From NCBI RefSeq assembly GCF_910594005.1, contig NC_057847.1:52192501-52256500 (forward strand): a stretch of 64,000 nt of DNA. Direction: 5' to 3'. The position numbers were made by a program, and so were the translations under genes. Below, piece after piece: positions 24,010-34,828 of the stretch. Each line of letters starts with the position of its first letter. Position 1 is the first letter of the stretch. This DNA comes from Cervus elaphus. Lineage: Eukaryota > Chordata > Mammalia > Artiodactyla > Cervidae. Under the pieces are notes generated by a model. It was not told where the DNA came from and did not search any database. It saw only the letters and a program-made list of their open reading frames with translations.

Positions 24010-24145
24010 ATGCATTATCTGCATGTCTTTATTATTTATGAGGAAGGAAACTGAGAGAAGACAATTAGCATGCCCCAAACCATGCAGCTAGTTAGCAGTA
24101 GAACTGGGCTTATAACTTAAAGTTGCTGGTTCTCAGCTCAGAGCT
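24010..24145 (-). mobile_element. MIR SINE fragment, minus strand
   Basis: Complement of the MIR core: 'tttatgaggaaggaaactgagagaag', 'catgcagctagttagcagtagaactgggctt', 'ggttctcagctcagagctttt'. Order and spacing fit MIR. Confidence 0.7.
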
Positions 24146-26752
24146 TTTCCTGTATTCTAAAAACTTGAAATGTGATAAAGTATTGTGTTGTACAGCATTA
24201 TTACATAAATTGGATTTCTTTCTCAAAATACTGGAGCTCTTAGAGTATGTGTTTGTGTGTATTGGTAGAGGGGTTCTCAGAGAATGATGAACCTGAAGTC
24301 CCAGGGTGCACACAGGGATACAGCTCATCTCTCAAGTCAAAGAGAATAATAAGATACAATTATACCTTACAGCTATAGCTGTCTTATTACCAGAAATGCC
24401 AGTGAACCATAGAGAGGGTAAATACTTTCAGTTATATCCACCCACAGATTATCTGGAGAAATATGCAAGATACCATGATAGACAACAGTAAATGTATAAA
24501 TGTGTTTGCTTTTTTGATGGGTGAAACTGAGAAGTGAACTTACAAGCACTCAAAAAAAAAAAAAAAATCTAGGGATATAAAAGGAATATCCAGTCTGTCA
24601 TTTCATGAATATGAGGGACAACCTAAATGATAAAGTTATTCAAGATTCATTTCAGAGAAACATAACTGGTGAATACCAAAAGTTTCTTTGCTCCATTGGT
24701 TTGGATTTGGTGCTTTAACCTGACAAAGTCAAATTTCAAAAGGGTGCTTCCTTTAGAATAGCATGGAGTTAATTAGAAAAATCCCTTACCCATCACACTT
24801 TCTGGAATGGTGAAGGTAGCTTTTGGAAACAGAAGCACACTATAAAATGTTCTGTTCCTCTAAATCTATCCTGTGGTATTAAAAGTTTCTCCATTGGATA
24901 TCCATCTCACTGGACTTTTTTGGCATAAAGAAGTGTTTAAAAGTATAAAGTTGAAAACGATAGACAAGATGCTTTAGTTTTCTGCTCTATGTGCCAGGCT
25001 AACAGTGGACTGTCAAGGCCAAACGTTTCCCTGCAGATGATTCATTGACAAGAGGAGCCAGCACAGACACAGAAGTATCCAAACTTTAAAATCTCTAGAC
25101 CCAAAATATTTCACCAGTGAAGCTTAGAATTTATGTTTCTGGGTGTCTTTTTCTTCCCTCTTATCATCACCAACTAATGTTTATTTCTCTCCTTTCCCAG
25201 AAGTTTATGCCACTGTTTGCTTAATGGTGTATATATATTCTTTCATAATAAGTGTATTATCTCTTTGTATAATTATTATGTGTGATTAATTCTGTATGCT
25301 CTGGAAAATGGTTAGGTTTTATTTAACCAGAGGGAACGTCTTTTAAATCCTTGTGTTATTCACATACAATGCAAGTTGACAAGAACTGTGAATGGAGTAG
25401 AGTACGATAAGCTTGCATTTAAAAGTCTGTGCTGAAGTAGCTGGAAAGATGGCATTATTTTCCCCTTTAATGATCATCCCTGGGGTGACTAGTAAGTACA
25501 GAAGAATTTTCCATGTAACACAAACATATTTCAGAAATCAGAATAACAAGAATATGTTATTTTATAACAGGATAAATTGAAAAATATAATATTGCTTCTG
25601 ACAGTGAAATATGGATGAGAGTATTATCAAAAGTATGTATCACATAACTCTTGGTGCACGGATACCAGTCTAAAGACTATACTAGTAGATACTGGTAAAT
25701 AGATAGATGCTAGAGGTAGATACATAGATAGATCGATTGATTAAAAGATATAAAGATACATAAGACAAAGTGACAAAGAGGGAGAGAAAACTATTTTGAT
25801 GAAAGAGAGAATCCTCCCTCTGATTTTCAGCTTATGATTTGCAAAACTGTCATAGTAGGCATTTGGAGACAAAGACAAAATGCCACTTGCCAGATTTCTG
25901 CCCCAAATTAGATGGACAAAGGAGTCATGCAAATGGAGGCCAAAATATCAGCTTTTGTTCTGACCAAAGGGGACGTTTATACCTTGTGAATCATAGTCAG
26001 ACATAGAGTCTGCTGTAAAGCTGAGACCTCATTTCAAAATCTTCTGAAGACAAAATCTTTGTCTACAACTTATGGAATTGCAAAGGAATAAATGGGAGTA
26101 CACATCTCAGACCCAAAGTAAGAAAGGAAGCACAAAGCTTAATCTCCAAGTACCCATTATCTTACACCAAATGGACCAATCAGATATTTTACTGTGTCTC
26201 CAGCAGGAAATAATGACTTCAATTCTCTTCAGAATCACTTTCCAGTCTCTGGCTTTAAGGCCATTCTTCCTCAATCTTCTTTCTTACACTTGAAGTCACC
26301 ATTGCACAGTGTCCTTATTCTTGTTTAAACTTTATCTTATCAATTTATTTTTTCATGCTGGCATTTTTCACTTTTTAAATTTATTTTGATTCAACTATTT
26401 TGCTTTAATAAATTTCCAAAGTTTTCTAGTCACTCAAGCTGTTTCAATAGCACTGAAAAATACTTAAATCCTTCTTTAGAAACTTTTTTTGGTTCAATAG
26501 CAATAAAATTAAATTTAATGAATATAATCAGAACATACACAGCATAGAAAAAAATTACAAAACCATACACATCGTTTTTGAAGTGAATATCTGGGAATGG
26601 AATTGGGGATTACAATTTCACATCATGTAGTCCCTCCTCATAGCAAAAGGAGACTCTTAGGAGTAAAACAATGATTCTATATTAGATGCTAATCAGTACA
26701 CTGAATGAAGACTGCCTACAAACATTGAAAGTTTTTAATGTGACAAATGAGT
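24146..26752. other. Unassigned DNA, 2.6 kb
   Basis: No young repeat and no recognised gene. There is a poly(A) run of about 16 at 24551-24566 and a degenerate GATA-like tract at about 25687-25745. Short frames (24306-24491, 25741-25932, 26072-26293) have no recognisable domain. It may be unique sequence. Confidence 0.4.
25687..25745 (+). repeat. Degenerate GATA microsatellite
   Basis: Repeated aatagatagatg, agatacatagatagatcgattgatt and similar units. Imperfect. Confidence 0.6.
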
Positions 26753-27052
26753 TCACTTCTTGTTTAGTTTCTCTAAAACAGGTTGAACTGATGACAATTC
26801 TATTCACGGGTCATAGTGATAGGGGCTTCACAGGTGGCTCTGATGGTAAGAATCTGCCTGCAATGCAGCAGACCTGGATTCGAGATGCAAGATCAATCCC
26901 TGGGTCGGGAATATCCCCTGAAGAAGAGAATGACAACCCTTGAATCTTTGCTGATGGCCCAGATGGTAAAGAATCTGCCTGCAATGCACTTCTCATTTTG
27001 TTTCTCAAAAACAGGTCGGATTGATGCCAATACTATTCACAGGGCATAACAC
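26753..27052 (+). repeat. Diverged 66-bp direct repeat flanking SINE pieces
   Basis: The segment 26753-26820 (from cacttcttgtttag to gtcatagtgat) returns at 26987-27052 in about 80% similar form (cacttctcattttg ... gggcataacac). Between the copies are one Bov-tA head and part of a second. The copies are far too long to be a TSD, so an old tandem duplication of about 234 bp with later loss is more likely. Confidence 0.7.
26821..26986 (+). mobile_element. Bov-tA head, broken, plus second partial head
   Basis: 26821-26943 is a Bov-tA from 'ggggcttcacaggtggc' into the core (gaagagaatgacaaccc) and then stops. 26952-26986 is another head fragment, 'gatggcccagatggtaaag' followed by 'aatctgcctgcaatgca'. 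Neither has a BovB tail. Confidence 0.8.
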
Positions 27053-27440
27053 AAAGCTAAATTTTTTCTATATTTTATTTTAGTATTGATAGTACTCTGA
27101 GTAGAAAAATCAGTCTTACTAAGCTTTCCTTCCCAGAAACTGCTGTGGGAAGAAATTTTAAAGCAATTTCAGCAAATTAAGGATAATTATTTTTCATGTT
27201 TATTAAGGAGACAAAAGTACCTAAGAAGATGACAGACCTGTACTACAAAGACTATAAGATGCTGATGAAAGAAATTGAGGAAGACATAAATAGATGGAAA
27301 GATATGCCATGTTCATGGATTGGAAGAATCAATACTGTCAAAATGACTATACTACCCAAGGCAATCTACAGATTCAATGCAATCCCAATCAAATTACCAA
27401 TGGTATTTTTCACAGAATTAGAAGGAAAAAAACCTCAAAA

Positions 27441-27644
27441 GTGAAAAGTGCAAGTGAAAGTCGCTTAGTCGTGTCTGACTCTTTGGAACCCCATGGACTG
27501 TACAGTCCATGGAATTCTCCAGGCAAGAATACTGGAGTGGGTAGCCTTTCAATTCTGCAGGGGATCTTCCTAACCCAGGGATTGAATCCCGGTCCCCCAC
27601 ATTGCAGGCAGATTCTTTACCAGCTGCACCACAAGGGAAGCCCC
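27441..27644 (-). mobile_element. Bov-tA SINE nested in L1 ORF2
   Basis: Complement of Bov-tA inserted in the L1 ORF2 region. The L1 text before it ends 'aaaaaaacctcaaaa' and after it resumes 'ccaaaaactcaaaatgtg', giving an approximate 12-13-bp TSD with one difference. It is well preserved. Confidence 0.94.
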
Positions 27645-28590
27645 AAAAACTCAAAATGTGTATGGAAACACAAAAGACCCTGAATAGCAAAAGCAATCTT
27701 GAAAAAGAAAAACAAAGCTGGAGGAATCAAACACCCTGACTTCAGACTATACTACAAAGCTACAGTCATCAAAACAGTATCATACTGGCACAAAAATAGA
27801 AATATAAATCAATTGAACAGGATAGAAAACCCAGAAATAAGTCCATGCACCTATGGTCAATTAATCTATGACAGAGGAGGCAAGATTACACAAGGTTGGA
27901 AAGACAAGTCTCTTCAACAAATGGTGCAGGGAAAACAGGACATCCACATGTAAAAAAATGAAATTAGATCATTCCTTAATTCAATACACAAAATAAGCTC
28001 AAAATAGGTTAAATACCTAAATGCGAGATCAGATACTATAAAACTTCTAGAGGAAAATATAGGCACAAAACTCTCTGATATAAATCACAGCAACATCTTT
28101 TTTGATCCATCTCTCAGAATAAAGGAAATAAAAGCAAAAATAAACAAATGGGACCTACTTAAACTCAAGGCTTTTTGCACAGCAAAGGAAACAATAAACA
28201 AAACAAAATGACAAACCACAGTTTGGGACAAAATATTTGCAAATGATGTGACCAATAAAGATTAGTCTCTAAAATTTATAAATAGCTTACAATACTTAAT
28301 AACATAAAAACAAACAATCAACTCAAAAAATGGGCAAAAGACCTGAATAGACATTTCTCCAAAGAGGACATGCAGATGGCCAATAGGCACATGAAAAGGT
28401 GTTCAACATCCCTAGTTATTAGGGAGATGCAAATCAAAATTACAATGAGACATCACTCACACTGGTCAGAATGGCTATCATCAAAACATCCACAAAGAAA
28501 CAAATGCTGGAGAGGGTGTGGAGAGAAGGGAATCTTCTTGTACTTCTAGTGGGAATGTAAATTTGTACAGCCACTATGGAGAACAGTATG

Positions 28591-28818
28591 TTTGTGTGCA
28601 TGGAAAGTCACTTCAATCCTTTCTGACTCTTTGCAACTGTATGAAATGTAGCCCAACAGGCTTGTGTGTCCAAGAGATTCTCCAGGCAAAATACTGGAGT
28701 GGGTTGCCATGCCCACCCCTCCAGGAGATCTTCTTAATCCAGGTTTCAAATGCATGCCTCTTATGTCTCTTGCATTGGCAGGTGGGTTCTTTACCACTAG
28801 TGTCACCTGGGAAGCCCC
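28591..28818 (-). mobile_element. Bov-tA SINE nested in L1, with 15-bp TSD
   Basis: Complement of Bov-tA (tail at 28596, head ending near 28815). The flanks atggagaacagtatg (28576-28590) and atggagatcagtatg (28819-28833) match at 14 of 15 positions. They also continue the L1 sequence across the insertion. Confidence 0.95.
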
Positions 28819-29594
28819 ATGGAGATCAGTATGGAATTCCTTAAAATCTAAAATTAAAGCTACCATATGACCCTGCAATCCCACTCCTGGGCACATATCT
28901 GGAGAAAAACATGATCCAAAAGGATGCATGCACCAAAATGTTCATTGTAGCACTATTTACAATAGCTAAGACATGGGAGCAACCTAAATGTCAGTCAATA
29001 TAGGAATGAATTAAAAAAAAATGTGGTACATGTATACAAAGGAATATTATTCAGCTGTTAAAAAGAATAAAATAATGCCATTTTCAGGAACATGGATTGA
29101 CATAGAGAGTGTCATACCAAGTGAAATAATTCAGATAGCAAAAGAGAAATATCATATGACATCCCTTATATGTGGAATCTAAAACAAAATGATAAAAAAT
29201 GACCTTACAGAACAGAAAGAGATAGACTCAGAAAACAAAATTATGGTTGCTGTGGGGAATGGATAGTTAGGGACTTTGGGAAGGTCATGTACACACTGCT
29301 ATATTTAAAATGGATAACCAACAAGGGACTATTGTATAGCACATGGAATGTTACGTGCCAGTCTGGATGGGAGGGGACTTTGGGGGAGAAAGAATACATC
29401 TATATGTATGACAGAGTGCCTGAAGAATTATGGATGGAGGTTTGTGACATTGTACCAGAGGTGGTGTTCAAGACAATCCCTAAGAAAAAGAAATGCAAAA
29501 AGGCAAGATGGTTGTCTGATGAGGCCTCACAAATGAAGCTAAAGGCATTGGAGAAAAGAAAAGATATACCAATTTGAATGCAGAGTTCCAAAGA

Positions 29595-29632
29595 ATATCA
29601 AGGAGAAAAAAAAAAAAAAAGATATCAAGGAG
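29595..29632 (+). repeat. Poly(A) tract with 11-bp flanking repeats
   Basis: The BovB sequence atatcaaggag (29595-29605) is followed by 15 A residues and one G, and then the same 11 bases again (29622-29632). Other BovB copies in the window have no such insertion. The arrangement is that of a retroposon reduced to its tail. Confidence 0.8.
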
Positions 29633-31032
29633 CAAAAACAAAGCCTTCCTCAGTGATCAATACGAAGAAATAGAGGAAAACAATAAAATGGGAAAGACTA
29701 GAGATCTCTTCAAGAAAATTAGACATACCAAGGGAACATTTCATACAAAAATGGGCACAATAAAGGACAGAAAGTATGGACCTAACAGAAGCAGAAGATA
29801 TTAAGAAGAGGTTGCAATATTACACAGAAGAACTGTACAAAAAAGATCTTAGTCACCCAGATAACCACAATGGTGTGATCATTCACCTAGAGCCAGACAT
29901 CCTGGAATGTGAAGTCAAGTGGGCCTTAGGAAGCATCACTACAGACAAAGCTAGTGGAGGTGATGGAATTTCAGTTGAGCTATTTCAAATCCTAAAAGAT
30001 GATGCTATGAAAGTGTTGCAGTCAACATGCCAGAAAATCTGGAAAACTCAGCAATGCCCAAAACAGAACTGGAAAAGTTCCATTTTCATTCCAATCCGAA
30101 AGAAAGGCAATGCCAAAGAATGTTCAAACTAAAGCACAATTACACTCATCTCACCCACTAGCAAAGTAATGCTCAAAATTCTCCAAGCAAGGCTTTAGCA
30201 TTACCAGAACCGAGAACTTCCAGATGTTCAAGCTGGATTTAGACAAGGCAAAGGAACCAGAGATCAAATTGCCAACATCCACTGGATCATCGAAAAAGCA
30301 AGAGAGTTAAAGAAAAAAATCCAGAAAAAAAATCTAATTCTGCTTTATTGACTACACCAAAGACTTTGACTGTGTGGATTACAAGAGACTGTGGGAAATT
30401 CTTGAAGAGATGGGAATACCAGACCACCTTACCTGTCTCCTGAGAAATCTGCATGCAGGTCAAGAAGCAACAGTTAGAACCGGACATGGAGCAACGTGCT
30501 GGTTCCAAATTGGGAAAGGAGTAACTCAAGGCTGTATATTGTTACCCTGCTTATTTAACTTATATGCAAAGTACATCATGTAAAATGCTGAGCTGGATGA
30601 AGCACAAACTGGAATCAAGATTGCAGGGAAAAATATCAATAACCTCACATAAGCAGATGACATCACCCTTATGACAGCAAAAAGGAACTGAAGAGCCTCT
30701 TGATGAAGGTGAAAGAGGAGAATGAAAAACTGGCTTCAAACTCAAGATTCAAAAGACTAAGATCATGGCATCCGGTCCCATCACTTCATGGTAATAGATG
30801 GGGAACCAATGGAAACATTGAGAGGCTATTTTGGAGGGTTCCAAAATAAGTGCAGATGGTGACTGCAGCCATGAAATTAAAAGGTGCTTGCTCCTTGGGG
30901 AAAAAAAAAAAAAAAAAAGCTATGACAAACCTAGACAGCATATTAAAAAGCAGAGACAGTATTTTGCTGACAAATGTAAGTCTAGTCAAAGCTATGGTTT
31001 TTCCAGTAGTGATTTATGGATGTGAGAGTTGG

Positions 31033-31090
31033 ACAATAAAGAAACAAACAATAAAGAAATAAACAATAAAGAAATAAACAATAAAGAAAG
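31033..31090 (+). repeat. 15-bp minisatellite inside BovB
   Basis: About 3.9 tandem copies of acaataaagaaataa (first unit acaataaagaaacaa) at 31033-31090. Other BovB copies here have the equivalent of a single unit. The unit length is a multiple of three, so expansion alone does not shift the frame. Confidence 0.92.
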
Positions 31091-31408
31091 CTGAGTGCTG
31101 AAGAATCGATGTTTTTGAATTGTGGTGTTGGAGAAGACTCTGGACAGTCCCTTGGACTTCAAGGAGATCAAACCAGTCAATCCTAAAGGAAATCAGTCCT
31201 GAATATTCATTGGAAGGACTGATGCTGAAGCTGAAACTCCAATACTTTGGCCACCTAATGCAAAGATCTGACTCACTGGAAAAGACCCTGATGCTGGGAA
31301 AGATTGAAGGCAGTAGGAGAAGGGGACAGCAGAGGATGAGATAGCTGAATGGCATCACAAACTCGATGGACGGAAGTTTAAGCAAACTCCAGGAGCTGGT
31401 GATGGACA

Positions 31409-31547
31409 GGGAAGCCTGGAGTGCTGCATTCCATGGGATCACAAAGAGTTGGACACGACTGAGCAACTGAACTGAGGGAAGCCTGGTGTGCTACAGTCCA
31501 TGGGGTCGCAAAGATTCAGATAGGACTGAGTGACTGAACTGAACTGA
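31409..31547 (+). repeat. Doubled BovB 3' terminus
   Basis: The last ~67 bp of the element occur twice: 31409-31475 and 31476-31547. Both begin gggaagcctgg and end in the gactgaactga tail. They differ at several bases (for example 'agagttggacacgac' versus 'agattcagataggac'), so they did not arise by a very recent copy. Confidence 0.88.
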
Positions 31548-31607
31548 CATGTTTGGCTGAGTCCCTTTGCTATTCTTCTGAAACTATTACAACACTGTTA
31601 ATCAGCT

Positions 31608-31798
31608 GTGAAGTGAAAGTCGCTCAGTTGTGTCTGACTCTTGGTGACCCTGTGGACTATACAGTCCATGGAATTCTCCAGGCCAGAATACTGGAGTGGG
31701 TAGCCATTCCTTTCTCCAGGGGATCTTCCCAACCCAGGGATCGAATCCAGGTCTCCTGCATTGTAGGCGGATTCTTTACCAGCTAAGCCACCAGGGAA
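31608..31798 (-). mobile_element. Bov-tA SINE nested in L1 tail, with TSD
   Basis: Complement of Bov-tA inside the last 60 bp of the L1 3' UTR. A perfect 11-bp TSD, gttaatcagct, lies at 31597-31607 and 31799-31809. The L1 text continues across it to the poly(A) tail. Confidence 0.97.
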
Positions 31799-31862
31799 GT
31801 TAATCAGCTATGCCCCAAAACAAAAGTAAACATTTAAAGTCTCAAAAAAAAAAAAAAAAAAA

Positions 31863-32449
31863 GAAGAAGCAAGTTATATTGTGTGCTCACAAAGTGTTTT
31901 TAATCCTTCATTAGTAGCAATTCTAATAATTTATGTTATAGAATTTGGGTTTAGTTTGTATTGTTGTTTAATGAAATAAGTGGATTCTGGATCCAAGGTT
32001 ATCCTATGAACTGATCTTTCTTGCGTTAAAAAATTGAGTTCACAAAATTTATATGGTGTTCCATGATAAATTTGGCAGATGTATAATAATAATATCACCA
32101 TTTATCTCTTTAGAATCAGTTAAATTTTGGAACATGTCATTACAGTTTGTTGAAAGCCTCCAACTTCTCACTTTTGTCATTGTTCTCTGACCTTTTCTAT
32201 CACTGGAAAAAATATTGCATTTCATTTTTGCTTAAGCGATAAGCTAATTAAAAATGACAAACATATCAGACAAATAAACAAACATGGGTTGTTTTGTTCA
32301 CATCTGGTTCCCAGTAATTGGAATCAAACTAGTTTGTTACCTGCCAAAAATATTATGAGATCTTTTCTTAGTGCACATGTTCTTTATAGACTCTTCAACT
32401 TCAATAAACTTAGTAGCTCAGTTTGCACTGATAGTTATTTACAGTCATT
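31863..32449. other. Unassigned, possibly C-terminal side of transposase relic
   Basis: AT-rich DNA after the L1 poly(A) tail. If the minus-strand hAT-like relic at 32450-33351 was once complete, its C-terminal half would lie here, but I can recognise no further motif with confidence. Confidence 0.4.
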
Positions 32450-33351
32450 TTCTCTTTAATCACTTAATGAAGAATAATATCAAATTTAACCCATTAGCCA
32501 TTCCATAGTTTATAATTTTCCTGCATCACTAAACACACTTTTTAGCTAAAATGACTTTTTAAAAAATGTAGCATTTTTGAAGATAACATTATGCTGCTTT
32601 ACATTCTGATACAAGCTCCTTAATTAGGAGAACTACTGCAGGATGTTTTCCTGCCATTGCAGCTGCACCATTAGAATACACTTGTACCCAAAATTTAACT
32701 TCCAAAGCATATTTGTTGGCAATGCAGGAAATCATACTTTTTACATAGTGCAATGGTAGTTGTGTTTGTTATAAATTAAGCAAAATAGAAAGAGGAATCT
32801 TCTATTGCAAAATCATTAAACTTAAATTTTCTGTATACTTAAAGAAATGCCCTTTTAACAAAATTTGTGTACCAATTAAGCTACAAAGAAGAGTATTTTG
32901 CCAGCACTATTTATTCTTCTAACTAGTCCTCAGAATCCAAATATGCTCACATATAACGTGTCACTGAAACATAGTACTTGAATTACTTTTTTTTGCAGCA
33001 GTCACTGAACATTTTCAAGTGAATGCATTTGCTGCAGTATTTCACTAAGGTCTTTGGCATTGTTTATGTTTTCTTCATTCTCAGCAACCCAAAGTGCTAC
33101 TTTATAAGCCAGCAATGCACCCATGTTTAAATGTAAAATATCGAACATCTGTTCTGTTGACTTTTTAACTTAATAATCTGTCTTTCAAATCGTTCTTTGG
33201 CTTTTAACTTAATTCTTTATGCTTTTTTATGTTAATGCAATTTAAGTTTTGAAAGTTTAATTGCCTCATTAGCTATTACATTTCCACAAATAATGCAATG
33301 TTGTTTCAGCAATTTACAATAAATTAAGGTTAATATATGACAGTCATACTT
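32450..33351 (-). pseudogene. hAT/ZBED-like transposase relic
   Basis: Not found as an open frame; seen by translating the minus strand across frameshifts. At 33235-33351 one frame gives a BED-type finger: a KYD...L..L start, then the C-x2-C in HCIICGN (33286-33297), then NEAIKLSKLKLH, ending at a stop (33232). Near 33118 another frame reads ALLAYKVAL. Near 32601-32672 a third reads NGAAAMAGK followed by VVLLIKELVSECK. At 32515-32529 a fourth gives KIINY. This is the motif order of hAT transposases and host proteins derived from them (ZBED5/8, FAM200, SCAND3 group). Spacing from finger to GAAAM is about 210 codons, as expected. The Asp usually before GAAAM is Asn. At least three frameshifts and many stops show it is dead. 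It could be a DNA-transposon fossil or a processed pseudogene of a domesticated gene. Confidence 0.7.
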
Positions 33352-33395
33352 TTAAGTAAAACTAGTATGAACTCATTTGATCTCCATTTCCTCAG

Positions 33396-33652
33396 AATCA
33401 TTTCTATTGTTATCATTAGTTTATTCTCACTCCCATATTCACAAAGTTGAAGCTGGACTCACATTATGTAAGTTAGGGTAAAAATTAAAGAATAAGGCAA
33501 TGTTTACTTCCCTACTGTAGCCAATCATTTCTATTGTTATCATTAGTTTATTCTCACTCCCATATTCACAAAGTTGAAGCTGGACTCACATTATGTAAGT
33601 TAGGGTAAAAATTAAAGAATAAGGCAATGTTTACTTCCCTACTGTAGCCAAT
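33396..33652. repeat. Perfect 127-bp tandem duplication
   Basis: The unit 33396-33522 (beginning aatcatttctattg, ending ctgtagcc) is repeated at 33523-33649 with no difference that I can see, plus three bases of a third copy. It is not part of any repeat family I recognise. It lies 45 bp from the N-terminal side of the transposase relic. Confidence 0.97.
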
Positions 33653-34401
33653 AATATTAAACTATAAATCCTTTAAAGACTTGAAAATTTTAAATAACTG
33701 CATAACAAAAGTTACAGTAAATTGGACCTATTAATTATAGTTACACAGTAACCTAAACCTCCAATCTCTATGTTGTGCAATAGTTCCACTCTGCTTTCAT
33801 TTGTAATGCACCACACAACATTAAACTAATCACACCCTTAGGTGATTGATTCACTATAAAATTTCTAAATATTTATTCTAAATTTTACACTCATGTCCCT
33901 GTACACTGGTAGCAACTGTAGCCTGGCATCCCTCAGGGGCCACTGATCTGTGAGAAGCATTGTTGTTGAAGGAAATTTCAGGCAGATGTAGAAGTGCTAG
34001 GAGGTTTCAGCTTGTCCTCTCTCTGCCCACACCCGGTGTCACTCTTTCTTCTGCTGCTCAAGAGTAGCCACAGGCTCATGACCAGATAACTGGCTAACTT
34101 TCAAAATCACTTTAGATCACTGCTACATACTTTCCATTCCCTCACTTTCTGAACAGGTGTGTCTATCAAATCAACCTGTCCTCATCTCAATATAACAGGG
34201 TACAAGCATGAGGACAGGTCTTTTCAATTAACAAGACTCCAGACCACTAGGAGCCACTACTGGGAAGCCCTAAACTCAGAGCTGATACTGAACCTCAATC
34301 ACTGAGATTTATTCCTTTGGGCACTAGGATTTTATAGACAGTGGCCCATCCATTTGTATTCATTTATTCTACTCAATACATTCACATACATCCTGATATT
34401 T
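33653..34401. other. Unassigned, GC-balanced DNA
   Basis: About 750 bp. The part 33880-34310 is less AT-rich than its surroundings. No frame of note, no recognised repeat. Confidence 0.4.
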
Positions 34402-34828
34402 GCTGTTGTTGTTCAGTTGCTCAGTTGTGTCCAACTCTTTACGACCCTATGGACTGCAGCACACCAGGCTTGCCTGTCCTTCACCATCTCCTGGAGATTG
34501 CTCAAACTCATGTCCATTGAGTTGGTGATGCCATACAACCATCTCAGCCTCTGTTGATCCCTTCTCCTCCTGCCTTTAATTTTTCCCACCATCAGTGTCT
34601 TTTCCATGGGTGAGTTCTGCATTAGGTGCCCAAAGTAATGGAGCTTCAGCTTCAGCATCATTCCTTCTAATGAATATTTGAATTTTGGATTGACTGGTTT
34701 GATCTCCTTGCTGTTCAAGAGACTTTCAAGAGTCTTCTCCAACACCACATCTCAAAAGCATCAATTCTTCAGTGCTCAGCCTTCTTTATGGTCCAATTCT
34801 CACATTGGTACATGACTACTGGAAAAAC
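34402..34828 (-). mobile_element. BovB LINE (host copy), 3' part
   Basis: Complement of BovB from its 3' tail to the 'catgactactggaaaaac' segment of the ORF. It is broken at 34828 by another BovB and continues at 35781-36294. The minus frame 34413-34748 contains BovB C-terminal residues with substitutions. It is the older of the two elements here. Confidence 0.94.

Larger units (their letters stand above)
29411..31548 (+). mobile_element. BovB LINE nested in L1, 2.1 kb
   Basis: Sense BovB inserted in the L1 3' UTR, with a 7-bp near-TSD (atgtatg at 29404-29410, atgtttg at 31549-31555). It starts downstream of the endonuclease domain and covers the linker and reverse transcriptase to the tail. 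Frames are broken: 29574-29804, 29776-30132 and 30374-30583 are successive pieces. At the active site the tyrosine codon of YADD is a stop (30650-30652). It also carries a 15-A insertion (29606-29620), an 18-A run (30901-30918), four copies of a 15-bp unit (31033-31090) and a doubled 3' end (31409-31547). Confidence 0.95.
27205..31862 (+). mobile_element. L1 LINE, 3' third, interrupted by four insertions
   Basis: A sense-strand ruminant L1 that begins within ORF2 and ends in a poly(A) tail at 31844-31862. Removing the nested elements leaves L1 at 27205-27440, 27645-28590, 28819-29410 and 31549-31607 plus 31799-31862, joining in the correct order. The ORF2 C-terminal part shows as open frames 27196-27444 (DRW-type '[19 protein letters not shown]') and 27699-27953. 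Stops and frameshifts follow. The 3' UTR blocks 'gtatagcacatgg' and 'ggctgagtccctttgc' are split by the BovB. This L1 is the oldest layer of the cluster. Confidence 0.93.
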
